A stretch of 64,000 nucleotides of DNA from Nocardia sp. CC227C (lineage in GTDB: Bacteria > Actinomycetota > Actinomycetes > Mycobacteriales > Mycobacteriaceae). The stretch lies in the NCBI RefSeq assembly GCF_030767025.1, contig NZ_JASITE010000010.1:124001-188000 (forward strand), given 5' to 3'. Position numbers and translations under genes: made by a program. Positions within the stretch are counted from its first letter, which is position 1. Every line of letters starts with the position of its first letter. A model generated the notes under the pieces. That model had not been told where the DNA came from, did no database searches, and saw only the letters and a list, made by a program, of their open reading frames with translations. Shown here piece after piece: positions 52,839 to 61,465 of this stretch.

Positions 52839-55636
52839 CACTTCAAGACCTCAATCCTGACAATCGAATAGTCCTTCACACTACCTAGCTGATCTCTAAT
52901 CTGAAGTCCTAATCCGTGGTTACTAATGTCTTCAACGGGCCCGAGATTCCCTTTTTCATCCTTTCCAAACAACTGCAGTTCGATGTAATGATCCATCTGT
53001 TTGGTTCTGAGCCTGTCCAGTTTCCGATCTCTCGCCCATTTCGCCTCCGCTTTCAGCCATTGTGCCGCGTGAGTAAGTTTATCACGTTGCACACGGTCTT
53101 TTATCACCTTCATCCTGCTATCGTAGCGCTCGTTCACCTTTTCGACAGCGGCACGGTACTCTTTGTTGATATGATCTCTGAATCTCTTGCGAGCGGCTGT
53201 TTGAGGTGTTCCGTTACGTGTTTGAAGACTATCCGGCTTACGGACGAGGTTCCCCTTGTCGGCTTCTCGTTTTAGAATTTCAACCTTCCGTCGAAAGTCT
53301 TTCTTGCTCCAACTCGGTTTTCTTTCAATGAATATCGTCCAACTTCCATCAGGGTTCATGACTGGTCGTCGGGAGGATCTATGGTTGTCACCTTCATTGG
53401 ACTGCGACTTCACTCGCCACCGAGTAGATGTACGATCTTTACCTGCACTGGGGCGGTCTATGCCACCGCTCGAACTCGTTCGCGCTGTCGCGGGTGTCCC
53501 GACGCTACTGGAGGTCCGCGCTCTTCGCGATCCTGTCCCTGAACCAGTACCACTCGTACTGCTCCCAAATGAACGCCCACCAGACCCACCGCTACCTGCT
53601 CGCGCGACGACGGTTGTCTCTGCTTCGACAACTGTTTCAGGCGCTAGATCGCCTGACTGAGGGGAGTGCGTCGCATCTCGCCTCTTCTGCGGTACCGCTT
53701 CTGAATCAGCATGCCGATTGGGCGTCTCTGCATTGCGATCGACCTTGTCCGGCTCTCGGCGACGAGTCGATGCGTTGACTAGCGGGTCGGGCCGGTAGTG
53801 GTATTGCGCTATTGCGTTGGTGAGGCCGCCTTTCCCCCGAGGTTCGGTGATCCCATTGGGAATGTTTGACTCCGGCGAGATCTCACCAATTCCATTCACT
53901 GGGCCTGATAGAACGGGCGCTTCTGCACCTGCGCTGGGTGAACTCGGTTGCGTATTCGTTGCGTCCGTTGCCCGATCCGGTGATGGATCAATCGGGCCGA
54001 CATCTGGGCTGCGATGGATGTTTCCGGTCCCAGGTGTGGGCTCGTTGTTTATAGGTTCGGCCTCGGGCTGGGGTTTCTGTTCCTTCGGCTGGGCGGCTTC
54101 GCCGACCTCCTGTTGGCCTGGAGTTGGATCGGTGCGCGTACGGTCCGGGTTCTCGACAACGGTGTCCGGTGCTTGGTTCTTGGTCGTCGGGGCATCGATG
54201 TCCGGGATGCTGTTGACGGCCTTGTTGATTCTCGGGACCAACGCCGCGCCACCGGTACCAATCGTCGTGCCGACGTTCGAGACGACGATTCCCAACGCAT
54301 AGGACCAATCGCCTCGCGCCCACTCGTCCCAACCCAGAAAGTCTTTCCCGACCGCCTTCCACGAATCCACGAACCCCGGACCGCCCGCTGGACCGAGCCC
54401 GACGAGAGATCCGAGACCGCCGATACTGTCTTGCCAGGCTTCCGCGGCTCCTGGGCCACCGATTCCGAACAACGCGGCAGTGTCTTTGACGCTGTCGACG
54501 ATCGGGCGCAACAGGCCGGCACCGAAGGAGACCGTGTTCTCGAACATGCTCTTGTCCATGAACGGGTCGGATTCGGTGGGCTCGATCCTGTTCCAGTTCT
54601 CATCGACCGAATACAGATACCGCCCCAGGAAATCCATCGCCGCGAGACCATAGGTGCCGTCGGTATAGCGGATACGGACAATCTCAGCGACGTTCGGATC
54701 ACTGGGCAGAACAAGGCGCCGGGGACGGACCGGAACCGGGACGACAACCCGCTCCCCATCCGGCCCGATCCCGCTGTAGAACGACGGGAGAGTCGGGGTG
54801 GTGGGGATCAACCCGACCGTGTTCGGGTCATAAACCGGAACGGTGTTGCCATCGACAAGTCTCGGTCGCAGGCCACCCTCACGAGTCCATTCATGATGGT
54901 CACCGTTGGACAGATCGACCGTGTACTTGGTCTCCTCCTCGGTCGCCGTACCGGTCACCTCGATATCGACCGTTCCCCCACCCGACAACGGCACCGGACC
55001 AGGCTCATCGGCGGTCAACGCGCTGGGAAGATCCATGACGTCACGGATCAACCCCTCCGCGGCCAACTGCTCACGCGACTTCAACGTCCCGTCCGCGTTG
55101 TAGAACGGCCGCAGGACCGGCACCAACTCCAAGGTCTCCGGCGCGACATAGCCATCCAACTTTTCGACATCCACCCCGGGGGCGGTCTGGCCCGGTTGCT
55201 GCCGGTCATCGCTGACAGTCGAGTCCGGGACCGGCTGCTGGGGCGGGTTGGGCTGTGGTTGCGGTGTTGGAAGCTGTTGGTCCTCGGGAGGAACCGCCTG
55301 CCCCGGATTCGGTACTGTTCCTTCTTGCGGTATTCGGAAGCCGCGCTCGTCGAGCTCCGATCCAGCGTCGACATCGACGACGAAGGCTGATCCGGGTAGA
55401 ACCACATCGGGAACGGATTCCGCTGACGTCGTCGCACCGTTCAGCAAGTCATCGGCTCGGCGAATGCGCGAATAGAGTTCCGCAGCCGCTGCTGCCGAGG
55501 TCACCGAATAGCTGAAGATTCTTCCCTCACCAGCAGAAGCGGCCTGCGGTGAGTTCCCGGCGCTACCGACGCCTGCGGGGTTCAGCGACCCCAGCCAGTC
55601 CCGTCGCCACCACTGATCGCCTTCCAGGGCGGTCAC
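52835..55636 (-). CDS. Polymorphic toxin 2 with shared N-terminal domain and C-terminal HNH-like nuclease domain
   Basis: 933 aa from GTG 55636, which overlaps the stop of the upstream 207-aa gene (GTGA); a longer upstream frame is an artefact of that gene. Residues 1-66 match toxin 1 (WWRRDWLGSLNP at 9-20, GRIFSYS at 38-44, YSRIRRADDL at 55-64). Then a Pro/Gln-rich linker, a beta-rich region, a hydrophobic region with DSWKAVGKDFLGWDEWARGDW like that of other actinobacterial polymorphic toxins, another linker, and a basic C-terminal domain of about 150 residues. Its QMDHYIELQLFGKDEKGNLGPVED resembles the DHIxELQ-GG-D--N core of HNH toxins. Predicted DNase or RNase, to be confirmed. Confidence 0.75.
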   Translation of the reverse strand: MTALEGDQWWRRDWLGSLNPAGVGSAGNSPQAASAGEGRIFSYSVTSAAAAAELYSRIRRADDLLNGATTSAESVPDVVLPGSAFVVDVDAGSELDERGFRIPQEGTVPNPGQAVPPEDQQLPTPQPQPNPPQQPVPDSTVSDDRQQPGQTAPGVDVEKLDGYVAPETLELVPVLRPFYNADGTLKSREQLAAEGLIRDVMDLPSALTADEPGPVPLSGGGTVDIEVTGTATEEETKYTVDLSNGDHHEWTREGGLRPRLVDGNTVPVYDPNTVGLIPTTPTLPSFYSGIGPDGERVVVPVPVRPRRLVLPSDPNVAEIVRIRYTDGTYGLAAMDFLGRYLYSVDENWNRIEPTESDPFMDKSMFENTVSFGAGLLRPIVDSVKDTAALFGIGGPGAAEAWQDSIGGLGSLVGLGPAGGPGFVDSWKAVGKDFLGWDEWARGDWSYALGIVVSNVGTTIGTGGAALVPRINKAVNSIPDIDAPTTKNQAPDTVVENPDRTRTDPTPGQQEVGEAAQPKEQKPQPEAEPINNEPTPGTGNIHRSPDVGPIDPSPDRATDATNTQPSSPSAGAEAPVLSGPVNGIGEISPESNIPNGITEPRGKGGLTNAIAQYHYRPDPLVNASTRRREPDKVDRNAETPNRHADSEAVPQKRRDATHSPQSGDLAPETVVEAETTVVARAGSGGSGGRSFGSSTSGTGSGTGSRRARTSSSVGTPATARTSSSGGIDRPSAGKDRTSTRWRVKSQSNEGDNHRSSRRPVMNPDGSWTIFIERKPSWSKKDFRRKVEILKREADKGNLVRKPDSLQTRNGTPQTAARKRFRDHINKEYRAAVEKVNERYDSRMKVIKDRVQRDKLTHAAQWLKAEAKWARDRKLDRLRTKQMDHYIELQLFGKDEKGNLGPVEDISNHGLGLQIRDQLGSVKDYSIVRIEVLKW

Positions 55637-56256
55637 GACCGCTCCTTGCCGACCTCGCGTGCCGCTTCGATGCGCTGGCGCAGCTGCTCGAGCATGCCCG
55701 CGTAGGCGTCGGTCTTGGTGGGGGCTTCGGTGGCCAGGCCGCGGGGGTGGGTGGCGCACCAGAGGCCGTCGTCGGTTTGTTTGACCTGGATTTGTTCCAG
55801 GTCGTAGTAGGACTCGGGGTCGGGGGTGGGCCAGTTGCCATGGATGTCCTTGGTGATGTGCATGCCGGTGTCGAAGGCTCCGGGTGGGCCGCCGGGGGTG
55901 GGGGTCCAGCGGATTTCTTCGAGTTCGGGGTGGACTCGGACGCCGCGTTTGACGAGGTATTCGGCTACTCGGGTGGCTTGTTTGATGCTGGTTACGGTGG
56001 GGTCGGCCAGTTTTCGGCCTACCTCGCTGTGCCATTCCGGGAGGTGGATGACCGAGAGCTCTTCGGCCAGAGCGCGGACCTGGGGGTCGAGATCGGCGTC
56101 GGGCTTGTGTTCGGCGAGCTTGCCGGTGAGGGTTTGTTGGAGGAAGGACAGGAATTCTGGGGTGACCAGTTGGCCGGTGTCGGTTTTCATGTAGTTCGAC
56201 TGCGGCGGGGGCTGGGTGCCGAAGTGGACTGACTCGATGATTTCCTTGTCGGACAT
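55633..56256 (-). CDS. 207-aa protein coupled to toxin 2 (possible adaptor)
   Basis: Starts at ATG 56256 and ends in a 4-bp overlap with the toxin start. Sequence is soluble and mixed helical: LVTPEFLSFLQQTLTGKLAEH, RVAEYLVKRGVRVHPELEE and MHITKDIHGNWPTPDPESYYDL. No signal peptide or known domain. Tight coupling suggests it works on the toxin before export, for example as a chaperone or loading factor. It is preceded by a strong hairpin. Confidence 0.6.
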   Translation of the reverse strand: MSDKEIIESVHFGTQPPPQSNYMKTDTGQLVTPEFLSFLQQTLTGKLAEHKPDADLDPQVRALAEELSVIHLPEWHSEVGRKLADPTVTSIKQATRVAEYLVKRGVRVHPELEEIRWTPTPGGPPGAFDTGMHITKDIHGNWPTPDPESYYDLEQIQVKQTDDGLWCATHPRGLATEAPTKTDAYAGMLEQLRQRIEAAREVGKERS

Positions 56257-56329
56257 GAGAATTCGGGGCCTTCCGGGTCTGGGCATGACGGATCGCGAGC
56301 CGGCTCGGGCTCGGAATCGCAAGGTGTGG

Positions 56330-56372
56330 GGTCCCGCCCCCGGAGTTGAGGGGACATTCCGGGGGCGGGACC
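56330..56372. terminator. Strong hairpin between the lysis cassette and the toxin 2 operon
   Basis: Perfect 15-bp inverted repeat (56330-56344 with 56358-56372), 13-nt loop, just upstream of the 207-aa gene. Confidence 0.75.
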
Positions 56373-56542
56373 ATTTACGCCCCTGCGCTGCGGCGGGCGT
56401 CTGCTACCGCGGACCACCTGCGGGAGACGCGGCGCGCTGGGGGCGGGCATGCGGCGGGCTCTGAACCCGCTCGGTAACCTGTGGAAGGGTTTCGGGGGCC
56501 TGCCGCATGGGAATTGGACGCGAAGGCGTCACATCTGGGGCG

Positions 56543-56839
56543 TCAGATTTCTTCTTCGAGGGTGGCGGGGATCTGATACTTCGCCCGGGGTGGTTCCTGG
56601 CCGGGGACGTGCAGGCGCAGGAAGGTGAGCAGCTCGTCGATGTGACGTTGGAGGGCTCGGATCAGGCGGATGGCGTCGCGGAAGCGGAGATGGTCGCTGG
56701 CGGCCTGGTCTTCCAGGGCGGCGACGCGTTCACGGAGTTTCGCGACTTCTCGTGCCTGCCAGGCGGTTACCGCGCCGATGACCGTCGCGACCGCTACTCC
56801 GATGGCCTGTACCAGTTCCGGGTTCAGCCATGACTGCAT
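56543..56839 (-). CDS. Membrane-anchored coiled-coil protein of the lysis cassette
   Basis: 98 aa. One N-terminal membrane span (VQAIGVAVATVIGAVTAWQA), then a coiled coil (REVAKLRERVAALEDQAASD). Its ATG directly abuts the holin stop. Actinophages often carry such a second holin-like or spanin-like gene after the holin. Confidence 0.7.
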   Translation of the reverse strand: MQSWLNPELVQAIGVAVATVIGAVTAWQAREVAKLRERVAALEDQAASDHLRFRDAIRLIRALQRHIDELLTFLRLHVPGQEPPRAKYQIPATLEEEI

Positions 56840-57049
56840 TCAGCTCTCACCGTCCGTCCGGATTACCGGGGTGACGGCCGGTCTGATCACCGCCCCGGCT
56901 ATGACCGGCGTGAGCAGGCCGTAGAGGGTGAGGGCGGCTTCGATCCAGTCGGTGTTCAGTTGGCGGCCCAGGAGGTAGGCGGCTACGCCGGAGACGGCTA
57001 CGAGGATGGAGCGCACCAGAGCCGGTTCGGGAACCCTGTTGAGTCGCAT
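56840..57049 (-). CDS. Phage holin-like protein
   Basis: 69 aa from ATG 57049 (AAAGGAAA upstream). Two hydrophobic spans, around VRSILVAVSGVAAYLLG and IEAALTLYGLLTPVIAGAVI, with short charged ends: the size and topology of small actinophage holins. Would permeabilise the membrane for the amidase encoded at 37.7-38.4 kb. Confidence 0.75.
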   Translation of the reverse strand: MRLNRVPEPALVRSILVAVSGVAAYLLGRQLNTDWIEAALTLYGLLTPVIAGAVIRPAVTPVIRTDGES

Positions 57050-57113
57050 GGTGTTTCCTTTCGACAAGTGCTGCGGGGCCCGGTGCCGCTCTGGAAAGCA
57101 GGGGCCCGGCGGG

Positions 57114-57203
57114 TTACGGGATCAGTGGGGCTACGGCGGCGATCAGCTGGGCGATCAGCATGCCGATGGTGATCCATTCATTGATGGACAGGCCGAGAAC
57201 CAT
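57114..57203 (-). CDS. 29-aa membrane peptide at the head of the lysis cassette
   Basis: Starts at ATG 57203 behind a strong GAGGAG site and encodes a hydrophobic span with the sequence NEWITIGMLIAQLIAAVAPL. Position immediately upstream of the holin suggests a holin partner or regulator. Too short for most gene finders. Confidence 0.6.
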   Translation of the reverse strand: MVLGLSINEWITIGMLIAQLIAAVAPLIP

Positions 57204-57689
57204 GGGTGCTCCTCGTTGGTGTGGAGAGGGGTGTTTCAATGACCGAGCCCCCGATCCCGAAGGTGGGATCGAGGGCTCGGGTCAGAGCGCGCGACGTGAC
57301 CGCTGACGATGAGATTCGTTGCAGCGGTGGTCAATCCGAGAACTGGAACCCTGAGGGCGTCGCACGTGGCGAAGGCTTTGGTTCGGGAGTTCCGTTCGGA
57401 GGATTGAGGTTCCTGCCGCGGGAGTGTCCGGAGATTCCGGGATTTGGGCGCAGCTCTGGCGCTGCACCTATCTTCACCTAAGCATGATCGGAAGTCAACA
57501 CCGAATCTGAAGATTCTTGAAAGTGCCTGGTAGGACGGCGGTTTACAGGAGCATCGCGGTGGTTTCAGTACCAGTAGAAGCCGGGCCAGATGCAGTTGGC
57601 TGGATCGGCTGGGGTCGTAGCGGTGGCGGCCCGGCTGGCGGTGACGGGCGGCGCGGCGGCCCTCGAAGTAGCCTGTGCCGAAGAGCAGT
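57204..57689. other. Junction region between lysis cassette and repeat copy B
   Basis: Contains the hairpin at 57243-57280. The 57565-57690 part has an open minus-strand frame ending in PADPANCIWPGFYWY (stop at 57565), possibly the fragment of a gene cut at the duplication boundary. Otherwise nothing recognised. Confidence 0.45.
57243..57280. terminator. Hairpin upstream of the lysis cassette
   Basis: 16-bp inverted repeat with one mismatch (57243-57258 with 57265-57280), 6-nt loop. Confidence 0.65.
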
Positions 57690-57908
57690 GATGATGTCGG
57701 CGTTCCAGTCCTTCACGGACTCGATCCGCCGCTCACCCATCGACTCGATACCGTCCTCGGACACATAGCCGAGCGCCTTGAACGCGGCATCGATAGCACC
57801 GTCCGCGGAGGTCGGCAGCGTGGAAGCCAGCGGGGCGACCAGGACACCACCGGTAACAGCGATATTCGGGGTGCCGGCGCCGATGAACTTGCTGGAGGGC
57901 ATAGCCAT
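57690..57908 (-). pseudogene. Truncated tail tube gene, copy B
   Basis: ATG 57908 starts the same 73 residues as the intact tube protein (through KDWNADII) and then runs into unrelated sequence (a Pro-rich tail, stop at 57543). The intact gene is at 49285-49875. Non-functional as a tube subunit. Confidence 0.85.
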
Positions 57909-58333
57909 TGTGTTGTCTCCCTTGGGATTTGCGCAGGCCCTAGGGATGGATATTCAGTTATTACTCCCGCGTCGCCGGGGGAGTCACGCGAGGACTCTTC
58001 CTCGCACGATCAAGTCGGTGACAAGCGTGTACCGCGGAGCGGCAGTCACCGGGTCGGTGTCGTTTTCCAGGCCGGCATCCTCGATGTGGTCACACCACGC
58101 GGGACCGATGTACCCGGGTGCGGCGGCATTCACCATCCCGCGCACCAGCGCGGCCAGCTCGGCCGCACCACCGGCGTCATCGGTGCACTCGAAGACCACC
58201 CGAGGACGATCGAGGATCAAGTGAGCGCCACGACGGCCCTCCCTGTCCTCGACGTCCAGCCGAGGCTTGCGGTCGTTCCGGGCAACCCGCACCATACGGG
58301 CGGGCTTCGGGTCGGGCACTGTCGTGACCACCT
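57690..58333. repeat. 644-bp direct repeat, copy B
   Basis: Same orientation as copy A and offset by 8033 bp. The left boundary cuts the tube gene; the right boundary lies inside the tail terminator gene, where the two copies become diverged but still homologous. Confidence 0.92.
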
Positions 58334-58433
58334 GCGCGGTATCGGGCAGGGCCGCAAGCTGATCGGTCAGGAAATCGACTAGACAGCTTTCGATGTCAGA
58401 GAACTCTATACGTTCAGACATAGCCAATTCCAT
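57984..58433 (-). CDS. Tail terminator protein, copy B
   Basis: 149 aa. Identical to copy A from VVTTVPDPKPARM onward except one visible Thr-to-Pro change, but residues 1-33 (SERIEFSDIESCLVDFLTDQ) are a diverged homologue of copy A (IEKILFDNIEDCLLNFLASQ). The gene is intact, yet no complete tail operon follows it. Its upstream region also differs from copy A. Confidence 0.75.
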   Translation of the reverse strand: MELAMSERIEFSDIESCLVDFLTDQLAALPDTAQVVTTVPDPKPARMVRVARNDRKPRLDVEDREGRRGAHLILDRPRVVFECTDDAGGAAELAALVRGMVNAAAPGYIGPAWCDHIEDAGLENDTDPVTAAPRYTLVTDLIVRGRVLA

Positions 58434-58614
58434 TCAAATTCAAGGATTCATTTCTATCTTATCCCCTACAAGCCGGTAGGCAAGTTGGTGGATGCAATCC
58501 GACCACGACGATTAGTTACCGAACTCCATCTTCGACCAATCGTCGGGGTTCCATTCTAGGATATTCAACAATTCGCCAGATAAGCGGACAGTATCACATT
58601 GCGGAAAACTAGCA

Positions 58615-59166
58615 CTACTTTTCGTATCCCGCTCGCCGAAGGACATCAACGGTGTGGCTCGACAATAGACTAGAAGCAAGAAATCGTTCTACTATGAAGT
58701 GCGAGAGATTGGTTTCTGATAGATCTGAAAAATTGACGAATTCACCGAGCGGGCTGGTATTACAAACTAAATCTTCAAGCTCGGATGCCAAACACCCCCA
58801 CTCTTCCTCACTCACATACCAAACGACACCATTTTGTGGATCAGCATCCGGGTCGCTCGATTCTCCATGTAGGAGTGGAACTACTTCCTCACTACCATGC
58901 AACACATCGTTCGGAGTTACTGAATATTCAGATGTCCGCAAGGCCCAAACACGAGCATCCGCCGCGGAGGCAATTGAATCATCGACAATGTCCGGATTAT
59001 CCCACGGAGGAGCTACGCAAGAAACGTCAGATACAAACCGAATCTCAATACGCGAATTCAATCCAACTACATACCCCCCTTGCAATAACTCGGAATTCTC
59101 GAACGCGACTGCCCATGGCAACGACTCTGCATACACTAAGAAATCCCACTGATTGGGAACCTTCAC
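58615..59166 (-). CDS. Immunity-type protein next to toxin 3
   Basis: 183 aa from GTG 59166 (AAGGGG at 6 nt): VKVPNQWDFLVYAESLPWAVAFE, then an acidic C-terminal part ending LRRAGYEK. The GTG overlaps the stop of a 45-aa ORF (GTGA). Acidic and AT-rich like the other immunity genes. Family unknown; an upstream-extended frame to 59373 would overlap the toxin and lacks a good start. Confidence 0.6.
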   Translation of the reverse strand: MKVPNQWDFLVYAESLPWAVAFENSELLQGGYVVGLNSRIEIRFVSDVSCVAPPWDNPDIVDDSIASAADARVWALRTSEYSVTPNDVLHGSEEVVPLLHGESSDPDADPQNGVVWYVSEEEWGCLASELEDLVCNTSPLGEFVNFSDLSETNLSHFIVERFLASSLLSSHTVDVLRRAGYEK

Positions 59167-59300
59167 CTGCCACCCCTTAATGTGCGACCACTTCGTTCGT
59201 ACATGAATATGAGAAATTCGATATCCGGAAAATACTCTTCCGCCCAGGCTTTGTCTAGCTTCGCCTTCGAACCTGGGGCGTACACGACTTTTCGATACAT
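59163..59300 (-). CDS. 45-aa ORF between toxin 3 and its immunity gene
   Basis: ATG 59300, 3 bp after the toxin stop, encodes MYRKVVYAPGSKAKLDKAWA and a further 25 residues; its TGA overlaps GTG 59166. Either a small accessory protein or a 5' piece of a formerly longer immunity gene separated by a frameshift. Confidence 0.45.
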   Translation of the reverse strand: MYRKVVYAPGSKAKLDKAWAEEYFPDIEFLIFMYERSGRTLRGGR

Positions 59301-59303
59301 CAC

Positions 59304-61465
59304 TCAACCGTCGGTCACCAAATCGGCCTGTTGATCGAGAACCTCCCTCGATGCACCTCTCTGAGCCAACCACAGATACTCTTTCAATCGAATATGAAAC
59401 TCTGCTATCTTGTCTTGACGTCCCGTGTAATCATCGGGTTTATGTGGGACTGAACTGTCCGGCTTTCCAGGAACTCTCTTGATTCGATCGTGAATGGGAG
59501 GATTATTTCTAAAACGATACAGCATTTGGTCCACATGACCAAACTCATGTTCGAGATCAAGGAAACGCATACCACTGATTCCTCGAATATACTGTTCGTA
59601 CCCAATTACGTTGCCCTGTGCATCAACAATCGCTGAACGCGCGACTCGAGGCGGACGCCCCCAATAGCTTTCAACCCTGAGTGGGTAGCCAATCTTCTCA
59701 AGATGCGCTTGCACGGCAGCAAAGCTCGGGTGCTCCTCCATCCGAACGGTCCCAAGTCGAATACTCTCCACAGTTGGAGCGGTACCTTCGTACGGTGATG
59801 GTGTGGCCTTTGCCATGGAATCGGTATGCCCGACAGCATCGATAGATTTCCTATTCACTCCATACAGGACGGGCGATCGAGTTGAGAGAGAACCTAGTGC
59901 TTCCCCTTCGAAGTACGAGATGGCCTTACCACTCCGCGAACCGTGAACTCCGTACTCCGCAAATACATTAGCTTCGGATTCAAGCGCACCCTTGATGATT
60001 CGCGGCCCTTTAACCGGTATGTATAGGGACGCGAAGCCAATGGTGACGCTACCAAGGATCGCGCCGGGGTTGTCTCCTATTCCGCTCCAGTCGGTGCCGA
60101 GGAAGAATTTGGATTCCTCGTTCAGCACGTTAAGAAGGCTCGGCATGCTGTTCTCAAAGACATCACTGAGACTTTGTCCACCCGCTCGATAGACGGCAAG
60201 TTCGCTCGCGACGATCGCAGCGTGTTCGGCACCGGCCTGAAGCAGGCTGTTACTTGCCTGTTCGAAGCTATCGAGCACTTCCTGTCGTGTCGCCAGATGT
60301 GGGTTGTAACCCATAGCCTGTCCGGCCATATTGATCACGTCATTTGTTCCGATCAAGCCGCTCGCGCCTTCGAGTAGTCCCACCGCTGCACGGAGCACCG
60401 ACATTTTGAACTCGTGTGAGATCCACTGATTGAAGGACCGGTCACCAAGTCTGTTGTACCGCTTGACCTCTGTCCCATCTCTACTAAATTCGACAGTCTC
60501 GTAGTCGTCGTAGTACAGGCGCATACCACCTGCGGGTAGATTGACCATTGTTCCACGACGGTTGTCACTCTCATCCTTGAACCTGTAGGAGAGTTTTCCG
60601 TCGGTGCCGCGGGTGCCCTTGATAAGCAGCCCACCTATACGGTCCAACGATTCCAGTTCCGTGCCTTCTGGGTCTAGCGTGATAGAATTGAGCAGCTTCC
60701 CAGAAGAATCGAACGACTCATCCTTGAGGTTCATCCCGTCTAGGTAGATGAAGCTCCATCCCCTTGTCGCCGGGTCGAAACGCCGATGCGCTGGATTTCC
60801 GTTGTCGTCGACATATACTTCCCAACGCCGACCTCGCTCATCCAATCGCCATCCGTGACCAGAGCTGTCGACTTCACCTACCAACGAACTCTCCAGTCGA
60901 CCATCGACGCCACTACCGTTCGATTGAAGGAGACGTTGTTGTATAGGTCGTGGAACTGGTTGTCGTATAGCCCGCCGGGTTTCAAGTCGCCGATACTGAC
61001 CCCGATATAGCGCCCTTGCTCGTCGAATTCAGGCTGGTAGGTCTTGCTCAAGTCCGTAGTAGCACCCGAGACCCGGCTGGGTAGACCAGATGTCGATGTT
61101 CCTGGTAGGAATGTTTGGAAACTCCAGTCCGAATCCGCTGTCAGCTTCACTGCGTACGAAGAGTTCCCATCAGCATCGTCATGCCAATGCTGTAAGCCTC
61201 CCTGTGCGTTGCGCGCGATTCGCCAACGGTCTACCGTTCCATCCGGATTCATGATTTCGAGATCGACGGTGTTGTTGCCGTTTCCCTCCGGGATGGTGTA
61301 CTTGACGGCTCGGCCGTCGAGCATGGTCCCGTCCCAGGAATCTCCTTCGTTCCGACCGGTCGTTTCTGGGATATCTAGCAAGGTTGTCGGGGGTGTAGTG
61401 GGCTGAGGGCCAGTCGGTTCGTTTGGAGTAGAGGCAGGCGCATCTACGGTCGAGTCTTCCGCTAG
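59304..61465 (-). pseudogene. Toxin 3: polymorphic toxin with zincin-like C-terminal domain, N-terminus lost and frameshifted
   Basis: Reading from the IS edge at 61465: a Pro-rich linker (TVDAPASTPNEPTGPQPTTPP), a domain beginning LLDIPETTGRNEGDSWDGTML, then a frameshift near 60880-60940 into the frame that continues GRLESSLVGEVDSSGHGWRL and runs to the stop at 59304. The C-terminal domain has EHEFGHVDQM (HExxH at 59549-59535), suggesting a metallopeptidase toxin. The missing N-terminus presumably resembled that of toxins 1 and 2. Two lesions make it a pseudogene. Confidence 0.8.

Noticed and set aside
55637..56374. N-terminal extension of toxin 2 up to 56374
   Set aside because: That part is antisense-free but out-of-frame reading of the 207-aa gene; it is Arg/Pro/His-rich and the GTGA-coupled start at 55636 aligns perfectly with toxin 1.
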